In this document: piece by piece, positions 28,520 through 36,557 of the stretch
How positions within the stretch are numbered: the stretch's first letter is position 1
How the letters are laid out: every line of letters starts with the position of its first letter
Assembly (NCBI RefSeq): GCF_958295425.1
Contig: NC_081142.1
Location: 2,415,896-2,479,895 of the forward strand
Source of the DNA: Solea solea
Taxonomy: Eukaryota; Chordata; Actinopteri; Pleuronectiformes; Soleidae
Direction of reading: 5' to 3'
Length of the DNA: 64,000 nt
Notes under the pieces: generated by a model
The model's database searches: none
What the model saw: only the letters and a program-made list of their open reading frames with translations
Told to the model about the DNA's origin: nothing
Translations under genes and position numbers: made by a program

Positions 28520-31420
28520 TTATATATACACACATATTTATATATATATATACGTGTGTGTGTATGTATGTATATATAAATATATATATATGTAAGTATA
28601 TATATATCTTAAATGCAACAATTAGTCAATTGCAACAATCATGACACCATGTAATTAAAATATAGTCTATATTTAAAAATATATAAATGATGAGTCTTCC
28701 AATTTGAAAACTATAGCCTATGGAGTGGGATGAAAGTTAGCAGTATCCACCAGGGGGCGACTGTGGAAGCAAAAAGTAAAAATGTGCATGGTGTTTAAGG
28801 CAAAATGCGCCGACATCTCACTTGATTTATATTGTCAGTAAAAAATATATGTAATAGCCACCAGGGGGCGACTCCACTGGTTGCAAAACAGGAACTTGAG
28901 CGTTTAATTCTCACTTTAATTTATAACCTCAGTTAATGGTCTTAATCACAGTTTCAGCTCTTCTTCAACAGAACATTTTGTAAATTAAGTTCCCACTTAA
29001 GAGGGGGATGATGAAGTGTGGCGCATGTGAGTGATTGACCGCTCGTGTTGTCCACTAGGTGACGTCTGTTAAATTTCCGGTCTCAAAAAACTGTTATGGG
29101 CCACAGAGTGGTGCCTTTGGTTGGCACTGGTGCCTCACAGCACGATGGTTGCTGGTTCATGTCCCAGTCCAGGTTTTTCTTACACACTAAAATGACCTGT
29201 CGTCGTCGTCGTCGTCGTCGTGTGTGTGTGTGGTCTGGCCCTGTGATGCACTGACCTCTGACCTGTGCTGGGTGTGATCCCACCCTTTGTTTATGTCAGC
29301 TGGGATTGGCACCAGCAGCCACTGCGACCCTCATGTGCAGGATAAAGTGGTAGAAGATGGAAAAACTGTCATGACGGTGGTCAGTTTGAGATTGGAGGTC
29401 TATGGCAGGGGTCTCAAACTCAAATGACCTTGGGTCCACAAGCATGTATTCTGGCCAGTAGGGGGCAATCAAGTGAAAACTTGAAAAAATGATATCACAG
29501 TATTCCATCATGATATCGCAATGATAGATATTTCACAGAATTTCAAAATAAAAGTGCCTGTGTTGATATGGAACGATATATCATTCACGACAACAGTGTA
29601 TTTTTGATCAATTAATTTAAAACTAAAAATAAATGAAGCACATGAAATGGAATGGAGGGCCCCATGTGGCCCGCATGCCGCGAGTTTGAGACCTCGATTG
29701 GACCTTGAGTGATTGGAAATATGTCTGGATTTGTTAATTCACCGGGACTGAAGTGATCTAGGGCTGCAACGATTCATCGACTAATTGATTATTAACTACT
29801 AAAATCATTGTCGGCTATTTTGTTAATTAATTGATTGATCGATCGATCAGGTTGATTAATGAGGTTGTTGTTCTGTGATTTTTCAGCTTCTTAAATGTGA
29901 ATATTTTCTGGATTCTTTGCTCCATTTAACAAAGAAATTATTAAAACTGATTTTGCTTTGTGGACAAAACGAGACATTTGAGAACATCATCAGTTCCAGT
30001 GTTTGACAAACACTGATCAACGTTTTCTCGACATTTGACCGACCAAACAAATCCTCGATTAATTGAGGAAATAATGGACGGATGAAACGATTATTGAAAT
30101 AATGGTGAGTTGCAGCCCTGTAGTGATCACTGCTGAATCTTTTTGCGAGTGCAATCATTTTAGTATTCGATGACTGATATAAGCAAGAAATAAAGATCTA
30201 TTTACTAAGGTTATTTTCTATACAGGCTATATGATCCTCCCCGGTGATATTCAGTTCCAGCGTTAGGGCGACTACACGGTCTCAGCGTCCCAGCGTGGCT
30301 TTAAAACCTCTTCGTTAGTCCGCCATAAAAGGCTGCCTGCTGGACGGCTGCTGTCTTCAATTAAGTTGCGATAAAACTGTATTTTTTTTGTCTCGGGGCC
30401 CAACAATCTGCATACACAGCTACAGTCCTCACTTCCTTTTTACAATAACACACAAAGCTCTCTGTGTCAAACCCCTGTGTGTGTTGTTTAACTTTGAATT
30501 GCATGTTAGCAAGGTCGTCCAATTTTGTTCTTATTTTTTTAAGGGATATTGCAAAAATGTGTCTGTTTATGAGTTTCAGGGATGCCAATTCAATGATACA
30601 TGCTTTTATGTCCACATGTTTAGATGACGGTAATGGCCTCCCTAACAAGGAGAGTTCAGGAACCCATTCACGGGCTCCTCCAGATTGTAAAGAATGCTGG
30701 CAAAAACAAAGACGAGAGACTGTAATTTTAACGCTCTCACATTTGCGAGCAGCTGAGTACACTAATGCCGCTATCTAGTTTTCTCACAGCAATAAAATGT
30801 GAGATCACGGCATCGTCGTTAATGTTTTGTGTACACGGTGTTGGATTTGACATCAGAAAGAGAGAAGAAGGAGAAAAAAACCTCGCCCTGGAAAAGCAGC
30901 ACCGAGAGAGAACACATGGAATGATGATCTGAAATCTGTTAAATAAACAAACACAGTTTCCCTCTAAATACAATAGGTGGTGAGGTGACGACTTCCCTTC
31001 CTAACATCTCAGAGGCTGCAGCATAAAACATTAAAGGGCACACGCACTGATGAAGAAATGATTACACCAGGCTGATTTATATCAGCGCTGCACACGCGGC
31101 TCCTGTTTCAAGACGTTAGAACAACGTGCTGTAGGTTTACATTAAATCTTTACCGTTTACAGTCTCCAGCGCCGGATTTTTGTTGTATGACATCCCTGTG
31201 TTCTCTGTACCAGTGCAGCCTGTTTCCCTTTAATGAGTCATGGACGTTCAAAGTGACTCATCTTTTTTTCTTTTTTCTCCCGTGTGTGTGTGTGTGTGTG
31301 TGTTGCAGGTTTGCAGTGATGGCTTGTTGCTGGGCCCTGGACCCAGAGGAAAGGCCCAAATTCCAGCAGCTTGTTCAGTGTCTCACAGAATTCCACGCAG
31401 CGCTGGGGGCGTACGTGTGA
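1771..31420 (+). CDS. ryk: ryk, Wnt-binding receptor tyrosine pseudokinase (exon 1 outside window)
   Basis: Join of 1771-1892, 1999-2098, 2628-2759, 3047-3109, 4191-4332, 6109-6209, 10668-10793, 15895-15981, 17190-17259, 17954-18086, 23194-23303, 23432-23591, 24437-24573 and 31309-31420. This gives 530 residues plus a stop, and all splice phases agree. RYK is a single-pass plasma-membrane Wnt co-receptor acting in axon guidance and planar polarity. Window residues 1 to about 117 are most of the WIF (Wnt-binding) domain, KRRK 110-113 is the tetrabasic cleavage-type site, 151-173 is the membrane helix, and about 253-525 is the kinase fold. The kinase is degenerate as in the family: the Gly loop reads HEGTFG, HRD is HKD (386-388) and DFG is DNA (406-408), while the beta-3 Lys (K287) remains. 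The C-terminus is AYV, a PDZ-type end. The signal-peptide exon must lie upstream of base 1. The match to human RYK as recalled is near-continuous, so identity is very secure. Confidence 0.96.
1999..2098 (+). CDS. ryk: ryk exon 3: WIF domain
   Basis: It follows a 106-bp intron (acceptor TTCGTAG) and encodes [20 protein letters not shown] and then [13 protein letters not shown]. It ends one base into a Val codon (phase 1, donor G|GTTGGT, a weak match to consensus). NIS is a possible N-glycosylation sequon. Confidence 0.93.
2628..2759 (+). CDS. ryk: ryk exon 4: end of WIF domain with KRRK site
   Basis: Acceptor TCCACAG, donor AAGA|GTATGT. It encodes [20 protein letters not shown] and ends [14 protein letters not shown] is the family's tetrabasic processing-type motif, and NLT and NYT are N-glycosylation sequons. 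Start phase 1, end phase 1. Confidence 0.95.
3047..3109 (+). CDS. ryk: ryk exon 5: extracellular linker
   Basis: A small 63-nt exon with acceptor TTTCCTACAG and donor ACT|GTAAGT, phase 1 to 1. It encodes [20 protein letters not shown] after a split Arg codon. This stretch between the WIF domain and the membrane is poorly conserved with human, so assignment rests on splice sites, frame and position. NNT is a possible glycosylation site. A length divisible by three means that skipping would keep the frame. Confidence 0.88.
3110..6108 (+). other. ryk introns 5 and 6 (3110-4190 and 4333-6108)
   Basis: Single-copy-looking AT-rich intronic DNA on either side of exon 6 (4191-4332). I saw no convincing repeat, RNA gene or extra exon. 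Confidence 0.5.
4191..4332 (+). CDS. ryk: ryk exon 6: transmembrane helix, tandem acceptor
   Basis: It encodes [10 protein letters not shown], then the hydrophobic helix [20 protein letters not shown] and [15 protein letters not shown]. Donor is AG|GTTTGT. The acceptor is CAGTAG, a NAGNAG pair: use of the first AG (base 4191) gives Leu-Asp at the junction, and use of the second (base 4194) gives a single Tyr. Both keep the frame. MKR after the helix fits an inside-positive cytoplasmic face. Confidence 0.95.
6109..6209 (+). CDS. ryk: ryk exon 7: cytoplasmic juxtamembrane Ser/Thr-rich region
   Basis: Acceptor TCTTTCAG, donor ACAA|GTAAGA. It encodes [20 protein letters not shown] then [13 protein letters not shown], almost the same as human. 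It leaves one base of a Ser codon (phase 1), completed by exon 8 or by the candidate cassette at 8440. Confidence 0.95.
7272..7355. repeat. (TA)n microsatellite
   Basis: About 42 uninterrupted TA units following a short GTGTGT run, in ryk intron 7. Likely polymorphic in length. Confidence 0.95.
8440..8523 (+). CDS. ryk: Candidate in-frame cassette exon of ryk (28 residues)
   Basis: This 84-nt segment has a long pyrimidine tract and acceptor (TCTTGTCTTCAG) and a strong donor (AAAA|GTAAGT). It is phase 1 to 1 with no stop, so it drops into the exon 7 to exon 8 junction without changing frame. It would encode [20 protein letters not shown] followed by GAPPNETK, a Pro/Ser/Asn/Ala-rich flexible insert between the membrane helix and the pseudokinase. 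The common human form as I recall it lacks this insert. Splicing is inferred from sequence only; a chance exon-like segment in a 4.5-kb intron is the alternative. Confidence 0.5.
8733..9600 (+). mobile_element. TTAA-flanked DNA transposon (Kolobok-like) carrying a THAP fragment
   Basis: The element starts AGGGGACATATTAT and ends with the inverted complement of the same 14 bases. It is bounded on both sides by TTAA (8729-8732 and 9601-9604), the target duplication expected of Kolobok or piggyBac elements. Inside is a short THAP-type zinc-finger frame (9030-9206). THAP plus TTAA favours Kolobok. At 868 bp it is far too short for a transposase, so it is a non-autonomous deletion derivative. A piggyBac-type MITE that captured THAP sequence is less likely. 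Confidence 0.75.
9030..9206 (+). pseudogene. Truncated THAP zinc-finger fragment inside the TTAA element
   Basis: Fifty-eight residues from ATG at 9030: [20 protein letters not shown], then a middle part, then [16 protein letters not shown] and stop. CxxxxC near the start, CxxH near the end and an AVP box fit the C2CH THAP DNA-binding finger. The spacing is shorter than normal and the conserved central Trp is missing, so it has probably lost folding residues. It is a transposon remnant and probably not a host gene. Confidence 0.6.
10668..10793 (+). CDS. ryk: ryk exon 8: start of pseudokinase domain
   Basis: Acceptor TTCTTCCCAG, donor GAAG|GTATTT. It encodes [20 protein letters not shown] then [21 protein letters not shown] and the first base of the Gly-loop glycine. 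The N-lobe begins near [10 protein letters not shown]. Phase 1 to 1. Confidence 0.95.
10794..15894 (+). other. ryk intron 9-proximal 5.1-kb intron
   Basis: It contains a possible relic of a BED-finger hAT transposase (11575-11790) and a short (CAG)5 at 14086-14100. Open frames elsewhere are short and look random. Confidence 0.5.
11575..11790 (+). mobile_element. Possible hAT transposase BED-finger relic
   Basis: The frame from 11585 reads [20 protein letters not shown] then FNQRN, resembling the BED finger of hAT/ZBED proteins (C..C..V....GNTTNLF.H). The first Cys of the CxxC pair and the distal His pair are absent and the frame stops soon after. I assign it from motif memory only. Confidence 0.35.
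15895..15981 (+). CDS. ryk: ryk exon 9: Gly-loop and beta-3 lysine
   Basis: Acceptor TTTGACAG, donor AAAG|GTATGT. It encodes [20 protein letters not shown] then QVFVKTVK. The loop HEGTFG lacks the first Gly of GxGxxG, as in other RYKs. The Lys in FVKTV is the VAIK-type lysine. Phase 1 to 1. Confidence 0.95.
15982..17953 (+). other. ryk introns 9 and 10 (15982-17189 and 17260-17953)
   Basis: No repeat or gene recognised. The open frames here have no family resemblance or splice support. Confidence 0.45.
17190..17259 (+). CDS. ryk: ryk exon 10: helix C region
   Basis: Acceptor AATTCATAG, donor ACAG|GTAAGT. It encodes [20 protein letters not shown] then HH, with split codons at both ends (phase 1 in, phase 2 out). 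[11 protein letters not shown] occupies the helix C position of the kinase N-lobe. Confidence 0.94.
17954..18086 (+). CDS. ryk: ryk exon 11: kinase hinge region
   Basis: Acceptor TTGCCCTACAG, donor CAG|GTGAGG. It encodes [20 protein letters not shown] then [24 protein letters not shown], covering beta-4, beta-5, the hinge and helix D. Phase 2 in, 0 out. Confidence 0.95.
19575..19900 (+). repeat. Diverged intronic duplicate, copy 1
   Basis: It shares ordered blocks with 22530-22870: CAAATGAGTTCACAT, TTTCTCAGTATAA, GGTGTTT, TCTGATAGT..TGCTTGACAG and AGCCT...GAAGCAGCA. Same orientation, about 2.95 kb apart, in one intron. Identity of the source is unknown. Confidence 0.6.
20468..20580. repeat. 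Decayed interspersed repeat (hAT-like terminal motif)
   Basis: GGGGGATGGAAACCTTTTTCTGTCAAGGGCCATTT-like sequence with 'GTGGGCCGTAG' resembles the terminal part of fish hAT-type repeats containing 'gggccg'. The other end is not clear. Confidence 0.3.
22530..22870 (+). repeat. Diverged intronic duplicate, copy 2
   Basis: Partner of 19575-19900 with the same block order: TCAAATGAGTTCACAT, CTCAGTATAACGGTGTTT, CGGGTCTGATAGTTTTGC and TTGACAGAGCCT. It has insertions relative to copy 1. It may be an old local duplication or two insertions of one repeat family. Confidence 0.6.
23194..23303 (+). CDS. ryk: ryk exon 12: helix E and HKD catalytic loop
   Basis: Acceptor TTTCCTTTCAG, donor TGCGT|GTAAGT. 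It encodes [20 protein letters not shown] then [19 protein letters not shown] replaces HRD, while the Asp and the AARN motif remain. Phase 0 in, 2 out. Confidence 0.96.
23432..23591 (+). CDS. ryk: ryk exon 13: DNA motif and activation segment
   Basis: Acceptor CCCCAACAG, donor GTG|GTAAGA. It encodes [20 protein letters not shown], then [20 protein letters not shown] and [13 protein letters not shown]. The metal-binding DFG is replaced by DNA, the hallmark of RYK that marks it as a pseudokinase. PVRWMALES is the tyrosine-kinase P+1 loop. Confidence 0.96.
24437..24573 (+). CDS. ryk: ryk exon 14: kinase C-lobe helices F-H
   Basis: Acceptor TTTTTCACAG, donor AACT|GTAGGT. It encodes [20 protein letters not shown] then [20 protein letters not shown] and NCPDE. 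Phase 0 in, 2 out (split Leu codon). Confidence 0.96.
25302..25325. repeat. (CA)n microsatellite
   Basis: A run of CA dinucleotides in the last ryk intron. Confidence 0.9.
27479..27508. repeat. (GT)n microsatellite
   Basis: A run of GT dinucleotides about 160 bp after a CA run at 27297-27316. The two are inverted relative to each other. Confidence 0.9.
28458..28607. repeat. Compound TA/CA/TG microsatellite
   Basis: TA runs interrupted by CACACATATT and GTGTGTGTATG. It gives spurious Tyr/Ile-rich open frames. Confidence 0.9.
28747..28871 (+). promoter_or_regulatory. Pair of CTCF-like motifs
   Basis: CCACCAGGGGGCGA occurs twice in the same orientation, at 28747-28760 and 28858-28871, 111 bp apart. 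It matches the core CTCF consensus. The same core is common inside fish interspersed repeats, so binding is not assured. Confidence 0.4.
29095..29365 (+). mobile_element. tRNA-headed SINE with LINE-like tail
   Basis: The head (GGTGCCTCACAGCACGATGG then GCTGGTTCATGTCCC) resembles the A/B-box head of fish tRNA-derived SINEs. The tail (TGATGCACTGACCTCTGACC, GTCAGCTGGGATTGGCACCA, GCGACCCTCATGTGCAGGAT) matches the common fish 3' tail shared with L2-type LINEs. It contains a (CGT)n run at about 29199-29222. Diverged copy. Confidence 0.6.
29405..29700. mobile_element. Decayed hAT-like non-autonomous element
   Basis: The left end has GGGGTCTCAAACTCAAATGA and the right end has CGCGAGTTTGAGACC, near-inverted termini of the 'gtctcaaactc' hAT-like family of fish genomes. 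Internal 'atatcacaatatt'-type sequence recurs in the decayed copy near 36390. Confidence 0.5.
29759..30120. mobile_element. hAT-type MITE (TAGGGCTGCAAC family) with 8-bp target duplication
   Basis: Termini are TAGGGCTGCAAC and its inverted partner GTTGCAGCCCTG. Flanks AAGTGATC (29751-29758) and TAGTGATC (30121-30128) form an 8-bp duplication with one mismatch, as expected for hAT insertion. Relatives occur at about 54165-54540, 54640-54980 and 57425-57710. Confidence 0.7.
31282..31303. repeat. (GT)11 inside the splice acceptor of ryk exon 15
   Basis: The run lies between the pyrimidine tract (31261-31281) and TTGCAG. The AG is five bases beyond the array. Confidence 0.95.
31309..31420 (+). 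CDS. ryk: ryk exon 15: last coding exon, stop TGA
   Basis: It encodes [20 protein letters not shown] then [16 protein letters not shown] and TGA at 31418-31420. The acceptor AG is separated from its pyrimidine tract by a (GT)11 microsatellite (31282-31303). It lies 6.7 kb after exon 14. The C-terminal AYV matches human. Confidence 0.96.
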
Positions 31421-31430
31421 AAGCTTTTTT

Positions 31431-31432
<2 letters not shown>

Positions 31433-31527
<95 letters not shown>

Positions 31528-31550
31528 TATATATATTCATATATATATGA

Positions 31551-31603
<53 letters not shown>
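31433..31603. repeat. Long TA array at the start of the ryk 3' UTR
   Basis: About 170 bp of TATATA, interrupted by ATTCATAT and ATGAATAT, which are inverted partners. It can form extended hairpins on either strand and gives spurious Tyr/Ile open frames. Confidence 0.95.
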
Positions 31604-32073
31604 CACAAGACAACAAGCAACACTAAAGGCTGGTGGACACTTTTCACGAGGGCTAAAAAGCAGGAAGCGGTGCCTTATCTGATTACAAGAGCAGCCCCTG
31701 CATCCCTTCATTTTATTATGTACAGTCTTGGAGTTTTTATATAGCTGAATAACCTTTTTACGGCATAGCAAAGTAAAAGGATTCTGTGTTGAATATTGTT
31801 TTATATGCTTCGAAAGCGTCTCGGAATGGCAGTTACTGCGCTCCACCGTCGCCAGGTGGAAAGATGTCGTCATCTGTACAGAAACATCCACATTTATGGA
31901 CTTACCTTTTTTTCCTCTTTTTTTTTTGTGCCATGGAACTTTTTTTTATTTTAAAAGGTTTTAAAGACAGTATTTTCTACAGTTTTGTAACTTGTAGTGT
32001 AAATTGTAGATGTGGTTTGAATGAAATAACTCAACAGCAGAATGATGTTTGGTACCAAAGTAGATTTAAGGGC

Positions 32074-32109
<36 letters not shown>

Positions 32110-32669
32110 GAGCTTGGTACGAAAACCCTCTTTGAATGGTACACATCGCCACAGGTGAGTTTTTATATCACATGAATGATGAGTCAACACTTTTTTTTTC
32201 TTTTTTTTAACTTCTGAAGCCACAACCTGACACATACTTCATCCACAGTGAATTCTGGACACAGTTATTATCTAAATGCTGCCATATTCTTCTTCTTTTG
32301 TACATTTTATTTCCACTATCACATGTCATCAGCAAACAAAATCACCCCAATGTCTCCATTTTTATATATTAGCCTGATTGTTCTGCGTCAGAACACTTCA
32401 CGGGACTTTTCAACTGTTTGTTTTGTGTGAGTACAACACTATAATAATCACTGTGAACACACTCACACTCACACACACACACACACACAAACTGCCAACA
32501 AGCTTGGTTTGAATCTTATTTTCCCACCTTTAACATCTTGGATGTGTCTTTATGGTCACTGCATGTTGAATTAAGGTTGTAAACTGCTTCCCCAGTTTGT
32601 ATCTAAAAATTAAATGGGATCTTTTTATGTATGTTATGCCTACTTCTTTTTTTTCCCCCTTATCAAAAT

Positions 32670-32675
32670 AATAAA
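32670..32675 (+). terminator. Candidate poly(A) signal AATAAA for ryk
   Basis: A canonical hexamer 1.25 kb after the ryk stop, preceded 61 bases upstream by the variant ATTAAA. The next 200 bases are followed by a Tc1 relic, so the transcript probably ends here. Earlier sites are possible. Confidence 0.45.
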
Positions 32676-32903
32676 CTGTTAAATTTACTGTAAAAATGAC
32701 ACATTTACAAGTTAGTTTTCTCCATGTTCTGTGCAGCTGTGTTTTCTCAGTGTTGCTGCATCAGGTTTAGTCTGAGGCTGCAGATTTGACGTCAAATTCT
32801 CAGGGTTTTCAACGTGAAGCCAATGCTAAAGTGTCTGTCACCTGTATTCTCTTGAATGGCCACTAGGGGACAAGTCTATTAGAGAATTTCTCTTCTGTTG
32901 ATT

Positions 32904-33376
32904 TATACACTGCCTGGCCAAAAAAAAAGTTGCCACCTTATTATTGTTGGTAGTCTTGGTCAGGTCTAGGTTCAGCAACATTATGTGAGATAATGAGAAT
33001 GAGGTCAGCTGATGACCTGAATATACTGAATGACCAGATTATTCCATCAATGGACGGCACGGGCATATTCCAGGATGACAATGCCAGGATTCAGTGGGCT
33101 CAATATGAAAGAGTGGTTCAGGGAGCATGAGACATCATTTTCACCACAGAGTCCAGACCTTAACCGCATTGAGAATCTTTGGGATGTGCTGCCTGCAGAA
33201 GGCTTTTGCAGCAATCCGACTCTCCCATCGCCAATACAAGATCTTGAAAAATAAAAGTTATATCTTGTGACATTGCAGAAGCTTATCGAAACAATGCCAC
33301 AGCGAATGAGTTCCATAATCAAAGCTAAAGGCTTTTAGAGTGTGTGAGCCTTTATTTTAGGTGGCCAGCCGGTGCA
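32904..33376 (+). mobile_element. Internally deleted Tc1-like transposon
   Basis: The left terminus TACACTGCCTGGCCAAAAAA is the terminal inverted repeat of a common fish Tc1 family. The right end (TTTTAGGTGGCCAGCCGGTG) is its degraded partner. Between them is the C-terminal part of a transposase (see 33030-33254). At about 470 bp against well over 1 kb for full Tc1 elements, most of the coding region is gone. Confidence 0.8.
33030..33254 (+). pseudogene. Tc1 transposase C-terminal remnant (frameshifted)
   Basis: One frame carries FQDDNA near 33067-33084 (the second catalytic Asp region). Another carries [20 protein letters not shown] and IENLWDVL (the third-acid region). The two motifs lie in different frames, so at least one indel separates them. 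It encodes no functional enzyme. Confidence 0.75.
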
Positions 33377-35942
33377 GAATCCGGTGGGATTTTCCTGGGG
33401 AGTCTCAAATGACTGCTTTCATGTCCTCTTCAATACAGCATGGCGTCCATTTTGTGTCATTTCGGGTCAAACGTAGAATAGAGCAGGGTCTGCCTGATTG
33501 ACAGCTGATGTCATGACCTGTGGTGACTTGCTGGTTCTCACGCTCTCATCGCCGCTTCTGCTTCAGCTCCGCCTTCACGTCCAAATATGGTCTCGTCAGG
33601 TTTATAAAATACATAAAATGGCGTCTGTCCAGCTGCAAATCTCCAGGCTTTAAACAACAGTGGGGGGTGGGGGGGGGTTTAAAATCAATGGCTCATAATG
33701 ACTTTAGCCAAAGTTCTTGGTCACATGGATTCTTTTGTAGCATTAAAGCAGTAATTCACAGAGACTGGGTCTGGACCCACTGATGGCTTGCAGGAAATTA
33801 TTCCTTTTTGCTGGGTCACCAAATTAAATTTGATTTTTTTCCCCCTTTAACCAGCTTTTTTTTTTTACTAGAGATTTCTGTTCATATGTATTTAGTATAA
33901 TATATATAGAATAAATATTGTCATTGACCACTTTGTCAGACTCTTGGAAATGTCTGCTTTATCTTTTCAAACTAATATTAGATTTTAAAGAAATAGCACT
34001 AAATGAACGTTAGCATTTCTTTCTGAACAATTTTGTGGTTTTATAGTAGTATAGAAGTATTATCACAAGATACAAACACATGACAATAAACAAAAAGCAC
34101 CTTTAATTTTCAGCCTTTGCAATTCTTATCTTAATTGTTCCATCAATTAAGATAAAGTCTCAGTCATAGAAGAATAGAAAAGTAAGAGAATAGTGTCAGT
34201 AAAAGCTGCTTTTGTCGGGGTTTATATCGTGAACGACGGTTTGGGAAACCCTGCATTAAAAAGTATGGGTTAAATGAAGGTGTGGTAGAGAAATGTTTTT
34301 CCTGTTAAAGCCTGCGAAGCTTCAAACCACATCCATGCATTAGTCCTCCTGTCGTGCCAACTGTCCACTTGTTGATGGGGGAGAAAAAAAAAGAGCTAAA
34401 TAAATAAAGCGGAGTGAGCTTCAGCTGTGCTCACAGATCGTATTGCCTCGTCTATGTTACAGAAGACGGCCGAGTATGGATCCTTCCATATTCTTTTTTT
34501 TTTCCTTCATGTTTTCACTGAACTTGCTTTCATTTTACTCCTTTAGCTTTAGGCTGAAGTCGACTGTCACATGAACACTGCACTTCTTCACCATGTCGTA
34601 ATGGAAAGTTATGCAAAATCTAATTTGCGCCGAGTCCTTCCAGCCGGGTCTGCTGCAGAACGTCGGAGGGGAAAATTCACCTTAAAAAGATTAACTCAGG
34701 TTTACGTTTTTGCTGCTTTGTGTTTATAGTGGCGCAATGTTCTCGGTCTCCTGGGAGAACTAGTTAAAGAAAGTAGAAGAGGGACAGGTCGCGCTGAGAT
34801 GTTTCCACACAGGTACAGCAGCGTTTGAAGATGTCGTGCAACTTCTTCATCAACAGCAGTTGTAATAGACCATAATGCAACACAGCCACAGGACGTTCTC
34901 TTTACCAGACTGTTGTGTCACAATATCATCTAAAGCTTTAGTCGTTTATCTGAACAGGTCTGCAAAGCACAGACCCGAGCGTCACTGCTTTCTGGGTTAC
35001 ATTCTGAGCAGTGTGTAAACCTGCAGTCAGGAACAGGCTGCTGTGGTTCCTTCTCCTTGTTGTACTTATAAAAATAGATGTATTTTTTCCTTCGGGGCTT
35101 CCAGCCTGGATTGATCTCGGCGTGACTCATCTTTGCATGTGCCTTTGGTATTGTTGTTCCGTTTCCTCGTCGTTTTAAGTACATTTTCATCTGTGGGTTT
35201 TTGTTTTTTTTCTCTTACTTCACGTGTTTAGTGAACACTTCTTGTTCTCCTCATTGGCTGCATCACAATCCCAAAGAGCGACGACTGGAAAAAGTGTAAA
35301 TATTATGCTGCCAAAGGTCGACCCTGATATCTGTGTTGCTTAGAGACTCGTTTCTTTGACTAATGAGCGAGTCATAAATGGAACCAACAGATAACTTCAG
35401 TGTTTAAAGCTGCTGCTGTTTGGTCACGATCATAAAGATGCAGTGGAAGCACGACGCTGCAGGTAAGAGCTCAGGGACCTTTTCTGCACACGGGTTACAT
35501 TCTGGGAATGAGGTCCCGCCCCCCTACGAGTGGTCTAAAAAGTGCGGAATTAACAAGGACCAAGGCTCGGACCAAGTGTCACTGGTGGTCACGTAACAAA
35601 AAAAGGGAATGAAGATATTTCTGACTCGGGAAACTGATGTTGGGAAGCACAATTTTTCAAAAATACTTCCCATATTCTAGTAATACAAAGCTAAATGCAA
35701 ATCAGTGAAGTATTCCTGTAACATTTAGGAAGTTTTAATGGCAGAAATGCACAAATGAAAACAACACAATCCCTTTGTGCATCAGTTTTCCTGAGTGTGT
35801 CTATGTCCCATCGTGATGAACTTTTCCCAACATGCTGAAATGCAACGATCACTTTCACAACTTTTACTTTCTTTTTTTGTTATTACTAGGTTAAAATGGT
35901 CTTTGACGACTTTGCAATAAGATTTAACCCTCGGTCGTCTAG

Positions 35943-36557
35943 ACCAGGTGTGTCTGCATTCCAACCCGTGGGCCAATTCTGGCACGTGGTCAGGTTTTAT
36001 GTGCCCACCCCCCCAGGTTCATTCCAAAAGTGTTTCCTTTGTGGCCCGCCAACACGATCAAACAGCGTGAATAAATCATACAAGTCGTGTGTCATTTACC
36101 CAATTTACCAACAGATTTCTGCCGTTGCTAAAGAGACACTCGGCCTTTAGTGTGAAAACCTCACCAAAGCAAAGTTCACTCACTCAACAACTCAGACCTT
36201 TTGCAGAGGGTGAGTCCAGCGAGGACTGTGTGATTAACACGGTGGAGAACATTTGCCTGAATGTCTTTGATTTAATGTCATGTGATAAATAAATCTGTTA
36301 AAAATGCGACTTCATTGTGGTTTAAAGCTGCTCAAAATGACCTGAGGGTTTCAAGTGTGTTCAGGTGAAGAAAAGTCCAACTGTGTTAAAAATTATATCA
36401 CAATATTACGTCCAATCTGTGATGATATTTGACATCATTTCAAAGAAAAAGTGTTTGTTGTGCTTTGTAAAGATTATTGTTCACAATCAAGAAAAAACAT
36501 TTATGATGCTAAAAGTGGCGGGCTGCATGGGGTCTCAAACTTGTGGCCCCTTGTTTA
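35943..36557. mobile_element. Decayed hAT-like element
   Basis: The left end ACCAGGTGTGTCTGCATTCC..CCGTGGGCC and right end GGCGGGCTGCATGGGGTCTC..AAACTTGTGGCCC look like the two ends of the 'gtgtcaaactc/gggcc' family. An internal stretch near 36390-36480 resembles the interior of the 29405 element. Confidence 0.4.

Larger units (their letters stand above)
24574..31308 (+). other. ryk 6.7-kb intron before the last exon
   Basis: The repeat-richest ryk intron. It holds CA arrays (25302-25325, 27297-27316), a GT array (27479-27508), a TA array (28458-28607), paired CTCF-like motifs (28747, 28858), a SINE (29095-29365), a decayed hAT-like repeat (29405-29700) and a hAT-type MITE (29759-30120). Frames at 25903-26600 show no recognisable family. 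Confidence 0.55.
31421..32690 (+). other. ryk: ryk 3' untranslated region (approximate end)
   Basis: This stretch follows the stop codon. It begins with a very long, partly palindromic TA array (31433-31603), continues through non-repetitive DNA, a GT array (32077-32108) and a CA array (32459-32487), and reaches an ATTAAA at 32609-32614 and an AATAAA at 32670-32675. The end is inferred from these signals and was not observed. Confidence 0.55.

Noticed and set aside
28370..28579. Tyr/Ile-rich open frames here and at 31240-31626, 31433-31891, 58674-58977
   Set aside because: They are direct translations of TA, GT and CA microsatellites.
33030..33254. Intact Tc1 transposase
   Set aside because: The DDE motifs fall in different frames and most of the coding region is missing.
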